Part shown: in pieces, positions 28,598-37,112 of the stretch
Layout: each line of letters opens with the position of its first letter
Position numbering within the stretch: position 1 is the first letter of the stretch
Assembly: GCF_902813185.1 (NCBI RefSeq)
Contig: NZ_LR778301.1
Span: 1,550,001 to 1,614,000 of the forward strand
Length of the DNA stretch: 64,000 bases
Direction of reading: 5' to 3'
Source of the DNA: Denitratisoma oestradiolicum
GTDB lineage: Bacteria > Pseudomonadota > Gammaproteobacteria > Burkholderiales > Rhodocyclaceae
Translations under genes and position numbers: made by a program
The notes under the pieces: model-generated
The model's database searches: none
Told to the model about the DNA's origin: nothing
What the model saw: only the letters and a program-made list of their open reading frames with translations

Positions 28598-29851
28598 TTA
28601 GTAGTTGCGAGCCGCGACGACGCCGACGTCCCGCAGCAGGTTTTCAGCGACGGGACCGGAGCGGCGCATCTTTCGTTCCCGCTCCAGTTGTCGGTTTACG
28701 ATGGCCTGATCCATATCCAGAAAGGTCAAATGCTCCAGGGCATCCTGTTGTGCCTGGCGGAACAGCCTGTGCAGGGACTTCTTGGTGATGGCCCGTCCCC
28801 CCAGGCCGGCGATGACCGTATAGCCGTGGAGTTGCAGGCCGGAAAGCGCCATGCGCACGTCGGTGGAAAGGATTCCGCCGATACCGACCGCCAGGCTCTT
28901 TTCCAGTACCACCACGCGCCGGGCGCCTTGCAGGGCATCGCGCACCGCTTCCAGGGGGAAGGGCCGATAACTGCCTATGCCCAGCACACCGATGGCATGG
29001 CCCTCGGCCCGCATCTCATCAACGGTGTCCTTGATGGTACCCAGTACCGAGCCCATGGCAACGACGACGGTTTCCGCATCCTCGAGGCGATAGGGACGTA
29101 CCAGTCCGCCGCTGTCCCGGCCGAATATCTCGCGGAAGGCAGCGGCATACTCGGGGATGTACTCCAGCGCCTGCATCTGTTTGGCATGGGCCAGGTAGCG
29201 CACTTCCATGAAGGCTTCCGGTCCCACCATGGCGCCGATGGTCACCGGCTCGGCTGGATCCAGCACCTGGCGCGGCGCATAGGGGGGGAGATAGGCGTCC
29301 ACCTGGGCTTGTGTGGGCATGTCCACCCGTTCGTAGGCATGGGTCAGGATGAAACCGTCCATGCAGACCATCACCGGCATGGACAGCTCCTCCGCCAGGC
29401 GGAAGGCCTGGATATGCAGGTCCAGGGCCTCCTGATTCGTTTCGGCGAAGAGTTGCAGCCAGCCGGAATCCCGCTGGGAGAGGGAGTCGGAGTGGTCGTT
29501 CCAGATGTTGATGGGGGCGCCGATGGCCCGGTTGGCGACAGTCATGACGATGGGCAGGCCCAGGCCCGAGGCGTTGTACACCGCCTCCACCATGTAGAGC
29601 AGGCCCTGGCTGGCGGTGGCGGTGTAGGCGCGGGCGCCGGCGGCGGAAGCGCCGATGGCCACGGACATGGCGGCGAATTCCGATTCCACGTTGACGAACT
29701 CGCAGGGCTGGAGCTCGCCGGTCTTCACGAGTTCGCCGAGGGCCTCGACGATATGGGTCTGGGGCGAGATCGGGTAGGCGCAGATCACCTCGGGCCGGCA
29801 CAGGGCCACGGCCTCGGCCACGGCGCGGGAGCCTTCCATCTGCTTAAGCAT
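28598..29851 (-). CDS. 2-oxoacid:acceptor oxidoreductase, alpha subunit
   Basis: A 417-residue pyrimidine-binding alpha subunit (PorA/PadG type). Visible are GSRAVAEAVALCRPEVICAYPISPQTHIVE (split motif), FVNVESEFAAMSVAIGASAAGAR and the C-terminal transketolase-like domain with VVVAMGSVLGTIKDTVDEMR. The start ATG at 29851 overlaps the gamma subunit stop by 8 bp, so the two are translationally coupled. It forms the core enzyme with the beta subunit. Confidence 0.88.
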   Translation of the reverse strand: MLKQMEGSRAVAEAVALCRPEVICAYPISPQTHIVEALGELVKTGELQPCEFVNVESEFAAMSVAIGASAAGARAYTATASQGLLYMVEAVYNASGLGLPIVMTVANRAIGAPINIWNDHSDSLSQRDSGWLQLFAETNQEALDLHIQAFRLAEELSMPVMVCMDGFILTHAYERVDMPTQAQVDAYLPPYAPRQVLDPAEPVTIGAMVGPEAFMEVRYLAHAKQMQALEYIPEYAAAFREIFGRDSGGLVRPYRLEDAETVVVAMGSVLGTIKDTVDEMRAEGHAIGVLGIGSYRPFPLEAVRDALQGARRVVVLEKSLAVGIGGILSTDVRMALSGLQLHGYTVIAGLGGRAITKKSLHRLFRQAQQDALEHLTFLDMDQAIVNRQLERERKMRRSGPVAENLLRDVGVVAARNY

Positions 29852-30440
29852 GACTGGATTCCTTTTGTTTTGCAGCGGCCATTTCGGCCCGGACGATTTC
29901 AAAGGCTTCGCTGGCGGCGGCGATGTTGCCGTTGGCGATCCTGGCCGGAAAGCGGTCCCGGATGGCCTTGATCACCGAGTCAAGTTGGATCAACCCGGAC
30001 AGCGCGGCGAAGCCCCCCAACAGGGGTACGTTGGGCATGGGGCGCCCCAGGTGTTTCTGGGAAAGTTCGGTGGCGGGCACGGTGCACAGGCGCTCCGGTT
30101 GCAAGTCCCGGACGAAGTCCGTGAGTCCCAGGGCCTCGAAGCTGCGGCTGGTGTTGATCAGGATGTAGCCGTCCTTTCTCAGCCCGGCGAAGACATCCAC
30201 CTGGTGCAGCAGGGTGGGGTCCTGGATGATCAGGGCATCAGGTTCCATGATCGGTTCCCGCAGGCGGATTTCCCGGTCGTCGATGCGGCAGAAGGCCACT
30301 ACCGGCGCTCCGGTGCGTTCCGAACCAAAACTGGGAAAGGCCTGGGCATGCCGGCCTTCATCGAAGGCGGCGACGGAGAGCATTTCGGTGGCGGTCACCA
30401 CCCCCTGTCCTCCCCGGCCATGAATGCGTACCTGGAACAT
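29844..30440 (-). CDS. 2-oxoacid:acceptor oxidoreductase, gamma subunit
   Basis: A 198-residue gamma subunit (PorC/PadE type, POR_C-like fold). The N-terminus FQVRIHGRGGQGVVTATEML and RHAQAFPSFGSERTGAPV are diagnostic. AAGGAGG precedes the ATG. It is the first gene of the gamma-alpha-beta-flavoprotein operon and is divergent from aceE across a 205-bp region with a large palindrome. No separate small ferredoxin (delta) gene is present; the flavoprotein tail probably replaces it. Confidence 0.88.
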   Translation of the reverse strand: MFQVRIHGRGGQGVVTATEMLSVAAFDEGRHAQAFPSFGSERTGAPVVAFCRIDDREIRLREPIMEPDALIIQDPTLLHQVDVFAGLRKDGYILINTSRSFEALGLTDFVRDLQPERLCTVPATELSQKHLGRPMPNVPLLGGFAALSGLIQLDSVIKAIRDRFPARIANGNIAAASEAFEIVRAEMAAAKQKESSHA

Positions 30441-30512
30441 GAAGTCTGCCTCCTTATCTTCATTTTGGACCGTAGTTTACGCGCCTTGCCGATATCGGCA
30501 TCTTTCGTTAGT

Positions 30513-30553
30513 ATATTCCATAATGCGGTTTTGTATCCCGCATTGTGGAATAT
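30513..30553. promoter_or_regulatory. Large palindromic operator candidate between the oxidoreductase operon and aceE
   Basis: ATATTCCATAATGCGG (30513-30528) and CCGCATTGTGGAATAT (30538-30553) are inverted copies with one mismatch across a 9-bp spacer. Each arm is itself roughly of the TTCC-N-GGAA type seen for several IclR-family sites. It lies in the 205-bp divergent region and could control both operons. Which regulator binds is inference; no regulator gene is adjacent. Confidence 0.6.
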
Positions 30554-30645
30554 GCTGAATCGACTGAATTACCCTTCAGCCATGGTTTAAGCTTGATACG
30601 AACAGCCTGCCATCCGCAGGTCATGACAACTCTCACAAGGAGGAG

Positions 30646-33327
30646 ATGATGAGTTCCCTGCCATCCCTGTTGGCGTCCGGAGACGTCGATCCCCAGGAAA
30701 CCCGAGAATGGCTGGACGCCCTGGAAGCCGTGATCGAACAGGTGGGGCCTGAGCGCGCCCATTACCTGATCGAGCGCCTGATCGACGTGGCCCATCGCAC
30801 CGGCATCAATCTGCCCTATAGCGCCACCACCGAATACATCAACACCATTCCCCCGGATCGGCAGATCACCGCCCCCGGGGATTACGCCATCGAGAACCGC
30901 ATTCGCGCCTATGTGCGCTGGAACGCCCTGGCCATGGTGTTGCGGGCCAACCAGGATGACTCGGGTCTGGGAGGGCATATCGCCAGCTTCGCCTCCGCCG
31001 CCACCCTGTTCGACGTGGGCTACAACCACTTCTGGCATTCCATCGACTCGCCCCAGGGCAGCGATCTGGTGTTCGTCCAGGGCCACTCGGCTCCCGGCGT
31101 CTATGCCCGGGCCTTCATGCTGGGCGGCCTGACCGAGGATCAGCTCAACAACTTCCGGCGAGAGGTGGATGGCAAGGGCCTGTCCTCCTATCCCCATCCC
31201 TGGCTGATGCCGGACTTCTGGCAATTTCCCACCGTTTCCATGGGGCTGGGGCCCTTGCAGGCTATCTATCAGGCCCGTTTCATGAAGTATCTCCAGGACC
31301 GGGGCCTGTCCCAGACCGAGGGACGCAAGGTATGGGCCTTCATGGGGGACGGCGAGATGGACGAGCCCGAGTCCATGGGCGCCATCGGCATGGCCGGGCG
31401 GGAGAAGCTGGACAATCTGGTGTTCGTGGTGAATTGCAATCTGCAACGCCTGGACGGTCCGGTACGGGGCAATGGCAAGATCATCCAGGAACTGGAATCG
31501 GATTTCCGCGGCGCCGGCTGGAATGTGATCAAGGTGATCTGGGGCAGCTACTGGGACCCGTTGCTGGCCCAGGACAAGACGGGCCTCCTGCGCCAGCGCA
31601 TGATGGAGTGCGTGGATGGCGACTACCAAACTTTCAAGTCCAGGGACGGCGCCTATGTGCGCCAGCATTTCTTCGGCAAGTACCCGGAACTGGCGAAGAT
31701 GGTCGCCAACTGGAGCGACGAGGACATCTGGCGCCTGAACCGGGGCGGTCACGATCCCCACAAGGTCCATGCCGCCTACCATGCTGCAGTCAATCACAAG
31801 GGGCAACCCACGGTGATTCTGGCCAAGACCATCAAGGGCTACGGCATGGGGGAATCCGGGGAAGCCCAGAACATCACCCATCAACAAAAGAAGATGGGCA
31901 CCGTCTCCATCAAGGCATTCCGCGACCGCTTCAAGCTGCCGATCAAGGACGATGAGTTGGAGAGCCTGCCTTTCCTCAAGTTCGAGGAGGGTTCGCCAGA
32001 ACTCAACTATATGCGGGAGCGTCGCCAGGCCCTGGGCGGTTTTCTGGCCAAGCGCCGGCGGGCCGTGGAGCCCCTGCCGGTGCCGCCCCTGTCGGCTTTC
32101 GAGGCCCAGTTGAAGGGGGGGGGCGAAGGCCGGGAATTTTCCACCACCATGGCCTTCGTCCGGATACTGAATGTGTTGTTGAAGGACAAACTGATCGGCA
32201 AGCGGGTGGTGCCCATCGTAGTGGACGAGTCCCGCACCTTCGGCATGGAGGGCCTGTTTCGGCAGATCGGCATCTGGAATCAGGAGGGGCAGAAATACGT
32301 GCCCCAGGACGCCGATCAATTGATGTTCTACAAGGAATCCAAGACCGGCCAGATCCTCCAGGAAGGCATCAACGAGGCCGGTGCCATGGCCAGTTGGATG
32401 GCCGCCGCCACCTCCTACTCGAATCATGACGTGCAGATGATTCCCTTCTACGTCTTCTACTCCATGTTCGGTTTCCAGCGCTTCGGCGACCTGGCCTGGG
32501 CTGCCGGAGACTCCCGTGCCCGGGGCTTCCTGGTGGGTGGCACGTCGGGGCGCACCACCCTCAACGGCGAGGGCCTGCAACACGAGGACGGCCATAGCCA
32601 GATTCTGGCAGCGACGGTGCCCAACTGCATGGCCTACGACCCCACCTTTGCCTACGAGGTGGCGGTGATCATCCAGGATGGCCTGCACCGTATGGTGGCG
32701 GAACAGCAGGATGTCTATTACTACCTGACGGTGTTGAACGAGAACTACGAGCACCCGGCCATGCCCGAGGGCGCGGCACCGGATATCATCAAAGGCATGT
32801 ACCAGTTCAGGAAGGGTGCGGCCTCCAACGGTCCCCGGGTCCAGTTGTTGGGCTCGGGCTCCATCTTCCGGGAGGCCATCGCAGCCGCCGAGCTGCTGCG
32901 ATCCGATTGGGGCGTGGAGTCCGATCTGTGGGGCTGTCCCTCCTTCAACGAACTGGCTCGGGACGGTCAGGACTGCGCTCGCTGGAACCTGCTCCATCCC
33001 AAGGGCGAGCAGCGAGTGCCTCATGTCAGCGCCTGTCTGGCCGATAGCCGGGGGCCGGTGATTGCCGCCACCGACTACATGAAGCTCTATGCCGAACAGA
33101 TTCGCGCCTTCGTGCCACGCAACTATCGGGTACTGGGCACCGACGGCTTCGGCCGTTCGGACACCCGGGAGAAGCTGCGCCATTTCTTCGAGGTGGACCG
33201 CCACTGGATTACCCTGGCGGCCCTGCGTGCCCTGGCTGACGAGGGCGCCCTCAAGGCCGGTGTGGTGGCTGAGGCCATCGCCAAGTATGGCCTCGATACG
33301 GACAAACCCAATCCATTGAAGGTGTAA
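30646..33327 (+). CDS. aceE: Pyruvate dehydrogenase E1 component (homodimeric)
   Basis: TPP-dependent pyruvate decarboxylase of the PDH complex, 893 residues, the single-chain E1 of proteobacteria. TPP motif GDGEMDEPESMGAIGMAGRE...NCNLQRLDGPV; the N-terminal ETREWLDALEAVIEQVGPERAHYLIE is typical. Two ATGs are adjacent; that at 30649 has better spacing to AAGGAGG, that at 30646 is used here. First gene of aceE-aceF-(Ntn-hydrolase)-lpdA, 3 bp before aceF, divergent from the other 2-oxoacid oxidoreductase operon. Confidence 0.97.
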   Translation: MMSSLPSLLASGDVDPQETREWLDALEAVIEQVGPERAHYLIERLIDVAHRTGINLPYSATTEYINTIPPDRQITAPGDYAIENRIRAYVRWNALAMVLRANQDDSGLGGHIASFASAATLFDVGYNHFWHSIDSPQGSDLVFVQGHSAPGVYARAFMLGGLTEDQLNNFRREVDGKGLSSYPHPWLMPDFWQFPTVSMGLGPLQAIYQARFMKYLQDRGLSQTEGRKVWAFMGDGEMDEPESMGAIGMAGREKLDNLVFVVNCNLQRLDGPVRGNGKIIQELESDFRGAGWNVIKVIWGSYWDPLLAQDKTGLLRQRMMECVDGDYQTFKSRDGAYVRQHFFGKYPELAKMVANWSDEDIWRLNRGGHDPHKVHAAYHAAVNHKGQPTVILAKTIKGYGMGESGEAQNITHQQKKMGTVSIKAFRDRFKLPIKDDELESLPFLKFEEGSPELNYMRERRQALGGFLAKRRRAVEPLPVPPLSAFEAQLKGGGEGREFSTTMAFVRILNVLLKDKLIGKRVVPIVVDESRTFGMEGLFRQIGIWNQEGQKYVPQDADQLMFYKESKTGQILQEGINEAGAMASWMAAATSYSNHDVQMIPFYVFYSMFGFQRFGDLAWAAGDSRARGFLVGGTSGRTTLNGEGLQHEDGHSQILAATVPNCMAYDPTFAYEVAVIIQDGLHRMVAEQQDVYYYLTVLNENYEHPAMPEGAAPDIIKGMYQFRKGAASNGPRVQLLGSGSIFREAIAAAELLRSDWGVESDLWGCPSFNELARDGQDCARWNLLHPKGEQRVPHVSACLADSRGPVIAATDYMKLYAEQIRAFVPRNYRVLGTDGFGRSDTREKLRHFFEVDRHWITLAALRALADEGALKAGVVAEAIAKYGLDTDKPNPLKV

Positions 33328-33330
33328 GCC

Positions 33331-34707
33331 ATGGCCACGCTGACGGAAGTGAAAGTGCCGGATATTGGCGATTTCGATGCGATTCCGGTGATCGAAATCC
33401 ACGTCAAGGCTGGCGATGCGGTCAAGGCCGAGGACAGCCTGATCACCCTGGAGTCCGACAAGGCCACCATGGATGTGCCGGCGCCGGCCGCCGGGGTAGT
33501 GAAGGAAGTGAAGGTCGCCCTGGGCGACAAGGTCTCCCAGGGCAGCGTGATCCTGCTGCTGGAGGCAGTTGGGGCGGTCTCGGTTATTTCGGTACCTGCG
33601 GCTGCCGCGCCTTCGGTACCCACTGTCGCTGCCGAAGTGGCGAATTTTCCGCCGCCAGCAACGGTCGATGTCAGCGACGACGAACTCAGTCGCTTCCGGC
33701 CGGGCGAGGTGGAACCCATTCAGCCTCCTGCCCCCAGCCACGTGCCCACGCCGGGGCAGATGGCTGCCGAGATGATGGGCGGCCACAAAGCCCATGCCAG
33801 TCCTTCGGTGCGGGCCTATGCCCGGGAGCTGGGGGTCGAGGTGGGCCGGCTCACCGGCAGCGGTCCCAAGGGACGCATCCTGCGGGAGGACGTGCAGCGT
33901 TATGTGAAGGGCTTGTTGAGTGGCGCCGCCCAGCCGGGTGCAGTCGTGGCTCCCGCCGCAGCGGGTGGCGTGCTCAATCTGCTGCCCTGGCCCCAGGTGG
34001 ACTTCGCCAAGTTCGGCCCGGTGGAGAGCCAACCCCTCTCTCGGATCAAGAAAATTTCGGGCGCCAATCTGGCCCGCAATTGGGCCATGATTCCTCATGT
34101 CACCCAGTTCGACGAGGCGGATATCACCGACCTGGAGGCCTTCCGGGTGCAGATGAACAAGGAGAACGAAAAGGGCGGTGGTGCCAAATTGACCATGCTG
34201 GCCTTTCTGCTCAAGGCCTGCGTCGTCGCTCTGAAGAAATTTCCCGAGTTCAATGCCTCCCTGGACGGCGACAATCTGGTGCTGAAACAATATTTCCACA
34301 TCGGCTTCGCCGCCGACACGCCCAACGGGCTGATGGTGCCGGTGATACGGAACGTGGACCAGAAGAGCGTGCTGGATCTGGCCGTCGAGATGGCGGTCCT
34401 GGCGAAGAAGGCACGGGAGGGCAAGCTGGCTCCGGCCGAGATGCAGGGGGGATGCTTTTCCATCTCCAGCCTCGGGGGCATCGGCGGCACCGCCTTTACG
34501 CCCATCATCAACGCGCCGGAAGTGGCCATTCTGGGTGTTTCGAAATCCGAGACCAAGCCCCGCTGGAATGGCCGGGAATTCGAACCCCGGCTGATGCTGC
34601 CCCTGTCCCTGTCCTACGACCACCGGGTCATCGACGGGGCGGCGGCGGCCCGCTTTACCAGCTACCTGGCCCAGTTGCTGGCCGACCTGAGGAGGTCCCT
34701 GCTGTGA
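33331..34707 (+). CDS. aceF: Dihydrolipoamide acetyltransferase, PDH E2
   Basis: E2 core of the PDH complex, 458 residues. One lipoyl domain (1-78; lipoyl Lys in LESDKATMDVPAP), an Ala/Pro linker, a peripheral-subunit-binding domain (SPSVRAYARELGVEVGRLTGSGPKGRI, split) and the acetyltransferase domain with catalytic His in DHRVIDGAAAARF. One lipoyl domain is fewer than the three of E. coli; a second, closely similar one is carried by the E3 gene downstream. The stop overlaps the next GTG start. Confidence 0.96.
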   Translation: MATLTEVKVPDIGDFDAIPVIEIHVKAGDAVKAEDSLITLESDKATMDVPAPAAGVVKEVKVALGDKVSQGSVILLLEAVGAVSVISVPAAAAPSVPTVAAEVANFPPPATVDVSDDELSRFRPGEVEPIQPPAPSHVPTPGQMAAEMMGGHKAHASPSVRAYARELGVEVGRLTGSGPKGRILREDVQRYVKGLLSGAAQPGAVVAPAAAGGVLNLLPWPQVDFAKFGPVESQPLSRIKKISGANLARNWAMIPHVTQFDEADITDLEAFRVQMNKENEKGGGAKLTMLAFLLKACVVALKKFPEFNASLDGDNLVLKQYFHIGFAADTPNGLMVPVIRNVDQKSVLDLAVEMAVLAKKAREGKLAPAEMQGGCFSISSLGGIGGTAFTPIINAPEVAILGVSKSETKPRWNGREFEPRLMLPLSLSYDHRVIDGAAAARFTSYLAQLLADLRRSLL

Positions 34708-35282
34708 CCACGATTACCGTTGTTCGCAAGGGCGATGAGGTGGCCATTGCCTCCGATTCCATGACCACTTTCGGCGATACCCGGCTGGGCCGTTCCTACA
34801 AGGGTGATCACGACAAGATTCTGTATCTGGCCGGTTCCTGGATCGGGATCTGCGGCAGTTCTGCCCACCATCTGGTGCTGGCGTCCGCCATGGCCCAGTT
34901 GCAGGAGCCCCGTCTGGGCTCCCGGATGGAGGTCTATGAGACCTTTCGCCGGCTCCATCCCATCCTCAAGGAGCATGCCTACCTGAATCCCAAGGAGGAT
35001 GAGGACGACCCCTACGAGTCCTCCCAGATCACCGCCCTGATCGCCAATGAGACCGGTCTCTATGGTGTCTTTTCCCTGCGGGAGGTATTCGAGTTCGATC
35101 GCTTCTGGGGCATAGGCTCTGGCCGCAATTTCGCCCTGGGGGCCATGTATTCGGCCTACGAGGGGGACGGCACGGCTTCCCAGATTGCTGCCCTGGGGGT
35201 GATGGCCGGCATCGAGTTTGATACCGCTTCGGGGGGGCCTGTGATCATTCACTCGGTCAAGCTGGCCCGAGCCGAAGCGTAA
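34704..35282 (+). CDS. HslV/BPH-like Ntn-hydrolase (proteasome beta-subunit homologue)
   Basis: A 192-residue protein beginning (M)TTITVVRKGDEVAIASD. After Met removal Thr1 would be the nucleophile; Asp17 falls where HslV has Asp17, and Lys37 (or Lys32) is the candidate for catalytic Lys33. IGICGSSAHH and IGSGRNFALGAMYS match the conserved glycine stretches of proteasome-type subunits. It is not the normal HslV: there is no HslU neighbour and the body differs. It best fits the betaproteobacterial proteasome homologue (BPH) class, which forms double rings without a known ATPase. GTG start overlapping the aceF stop, with GAGG upstream. Its position between E2 and E3 of PDH is notable. Confidence 0.78.
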   Translation: MTTITVVRKGDEVAIASDSMTTFGDTRLGRSYKGDHDKILYLAGSWIGICGSSAHHLVLASAMAQLQEPRLGSRMEVYETFRRLHPILKEHAYLNPKEDEDDPYESSQITALIANETGLYGVFSLREVFEFDRFWGIGSGRNFALGAMYSAYEGDGTASQIAALGVMAGIEFDTASGGPVIIHSVKLARAEA

Positions 35283-35302
35283 TCCGACGAAGGAAAAACC
35301 AC

Positions 35303-37072
35303 ATGAGCCAGACCATCGAAGTGGGCGTACCGGATATCGGCGATTTCAATGACATCCCGGTGATCGAGATCCATGTCCGGGTTGGCGATACCGTGGCCGC
35401 CGAGGACAGTCTGATCACCCTGGAGTCGGACAAGGCGACCATGGACGTGCCGGCACCCGCGGCGGGCGTGGTCAAGGAGGTAAGGGTCAAGGTCGGCGAC
35501 AAGGTGTCGGAGGGGTCTCTCATCGTTTTGCTGGAGGCGTCTGCGACAGCCTCGACGCCACTTCTCACCCCTAGCCCCGCAAGCGGGCGAGGGGAACTTC
35601 CAGCCGCCCCTGCGCCTTCGGCTTGGGTCGGGAATGCCGACCTGGACTGCGAACTGCTGGTCCTCGGCGGCGGTCCCGGCGGTTATTCGGCGGCGTTTCG
35701 CGCCGCCGATCTGGGGCTGGATACCGTGCTGGTGGAACGCTATGGCACCCTGGGCGGGGTCTGCCTGAACGTGGGCTGCATTCCCTCCAAGGCACTGCTT
35801 CATGTGGCGGCGGTGATTGACGAAGCGGCCCATGCCAGCGCCCTGGGCGTCAGCTTTGGCGCCCCCCAGGTGGATATCGATGCCTTGCGCGCCCACAAGG
35901 AAAAGGTGATCGGCAAGCTCACCACGGGCCTCGCCGGCATGGCCAAGGCGCGCAAGGTGCGCACGGTGCGGGGTGTCGGCCAGTTTGTGGACGCCCATCA
36001 TCTGCAAGTGGAACTGACAAAGGGCAGCGGTACCGAGCGCAATGGCGAGAGGCAGGTGATCCGCTTCAAACAGTGCATCATCGCCGCCGGTTCCCAGGCC
36101 GTGCATCTGCCCTTTCTGCCTGAGGATCCGCGCATCGTCGATTCCACCGGAGCCCTGGCGCTGCGCAGCCGGCCCGAGCGGATGCTGGTGATCGGCGGCG
36201 GCATCATCGGTCTGGAGATGGCCACGGTGTATGCCTCCCTGGGTGCGAAGATCGATGTGGTGGAAATGCTCGATGGCCTGATGCAGGGGCCGGATCGGGA
36301 CCTGGTCAAGATCTGGGAAAAGCAGAATGCCGGTCGCTTCGCCAAGGTGATGCTGAAGATTCGTACCAGCTCAGTGGAAGCGAGAGAAGATGGACTCTGG
36401 GTCAAGTTCGAGGGTGAGCATGCGCCGGCGGAGGCCCAGCGTTACGACCTGATCCTTCAGGCTGCCGGTCGTGTTCCCAATGGCGCAAAACTGGGGGCCG
36501 AGCAGGCTGGCGTGGCCGTGGGCGAGCGGGGCTTCATTGCCGTGGATAGCCAGATGCGGACCAACGTACCCCACATCTTCGCCATCGGCGACATCGTGGG
36601 TCAGCCCATGCTGGCCCACAAGGCGGTGCACGAAGCTCATGTGGCGGCAGAGGCTGCCGCCGGGCAGAAGAGCCATTTCGATGCCACGGTGATTCCCGGC
36701 GTGGCCTATACCCATCCGGAAGTGGCCTGGGTGGGCCTGGGTGAGGATGAAGCGAAGCAGGCCGGCCGTGCCATCGAGGTCGCCCGCTTCCCCTGGGCGG
36801 CCTCGGGTCGTGCCATCGCCAATGGTGCCGACTACGGGGTGACCAAGCTGGTGTTCGATAAGGAAAGTCATCGCATCATCGGCGGCGGCATCGTCGGTCC
36901 CGGTGCCGGCGACATGATCGGCGAGGTGGCCCTGGCCATCGAGATGGGAGCCGATGCCCTGGATATCGGCAGGACCATCCATCCCCATCCGACCCTGGGG
37001 GAGACCATCGGCCTGGCGGCGGAAGTCGCCCATGGCAGCTGCACGGATTTGCCTCCATCCCGGAAGAAGTAG
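35303..37072 (+). CDS. lpdA: Dihydrolipoamide dehydrogenase E3 with N-terminal lipoyl domain
   Basis: FAD enzyme reoxidising lipoyl groups of PDH (and probably GcvH); 589 residues. An N-terminal lipoyl domain (1-78) closely similar to that of aceF, then a linker, then E3 with redox disulfide in CLNVGCIPSKALLH, FAD site VLGGGPGGYSAAFRAADLG, NAD site VIGGGIIGLEMATVYASLG and C-terminal HPHPTLGE with catalytic His. The fused lipoyl domain is common in betaproteobacterial PDH operons. The linker holds a GC-rich hairpin sequence related to intergenic repeats (see 35566). Confidence 0.97.
   Translation: MSQTIEVGVPDIGDFNDIPVIEIHVRVGDTVAAEDSLITLESDKATMDVPAPAAGVVKEVRVKVGDKVSEGSLIVLLEASATASTPLLTPSPASGRGELPAAPAPSAWVGNADLDCELLVLGGGPGGYSAAFRAADLGLDTVLVERYGTLGGVCLNVGCIPSKALLHVAAVIDEAAHASALGVSFGAPQVDIDALRAHKEKVIGKLTTGLAGMAKARKVRTVRGVGQFVDAHHLQVELTKGSGTERNGERQVIRFKQCIIAAGSQAVHLPFLPEDPRIVDSTGALALRSRPERMLVIGGGIIGLEMATVYASLGAKIDVVEMLDGLMQGPDRDLVKIWEKQNAGRFAKVMLKIRTSSVEAREDGLWVKFEGEHAPAEAQRYDLILQAAGRVPNGAKLGAEQAGVAVGERGFIAVDSQMRTNVPHIFAIGDIVGQPMLAHKAVHEAHVAAEAAAGQKSHFDATVIPGVAYTHPEVAWVGLGEDEAKQAGRAIEVARFPWAASGRAIANGADYGVTKLVFDKESHRIIGGGIVGPGAGDMIGEVALAIEMGADALDIGRTIHPHPTLGETIGLAAEVAHGSCTDLPPSRKK
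35566..35594. repeat. Family-B-like palindromic repeat inside the lpdA linker
   Basis: CACCCCTAGCCCCGC followed by AAGCGGGCGAGGGG forms a stem-loop (core CCCGC/GCGGG). It is in frame and encodes about LTPSPASGRGEL in the flexible linker between the lipoyl domain and E3. The pattern resembles the CACCCC...CCCGC/GCGGG...GGGG repeats at 11541 and 51681, so an in-frame insertion is inferred. Confidence 0.5.
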
Positions 37073-37112
37073 ACACTCTGCCCCTTTCATCATCTGTACG
37101 AAGGGGGGCAGC

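Noticed and set aside
30508..34623. A 1371-codon open frame antisense to aceE-aceF
   Set aside because: Its low-complexity, Gly/His/Gln-rich translation is the mirror of GC-biased codons in two certain genes on the other strand. No family similarity and no ribosome site.
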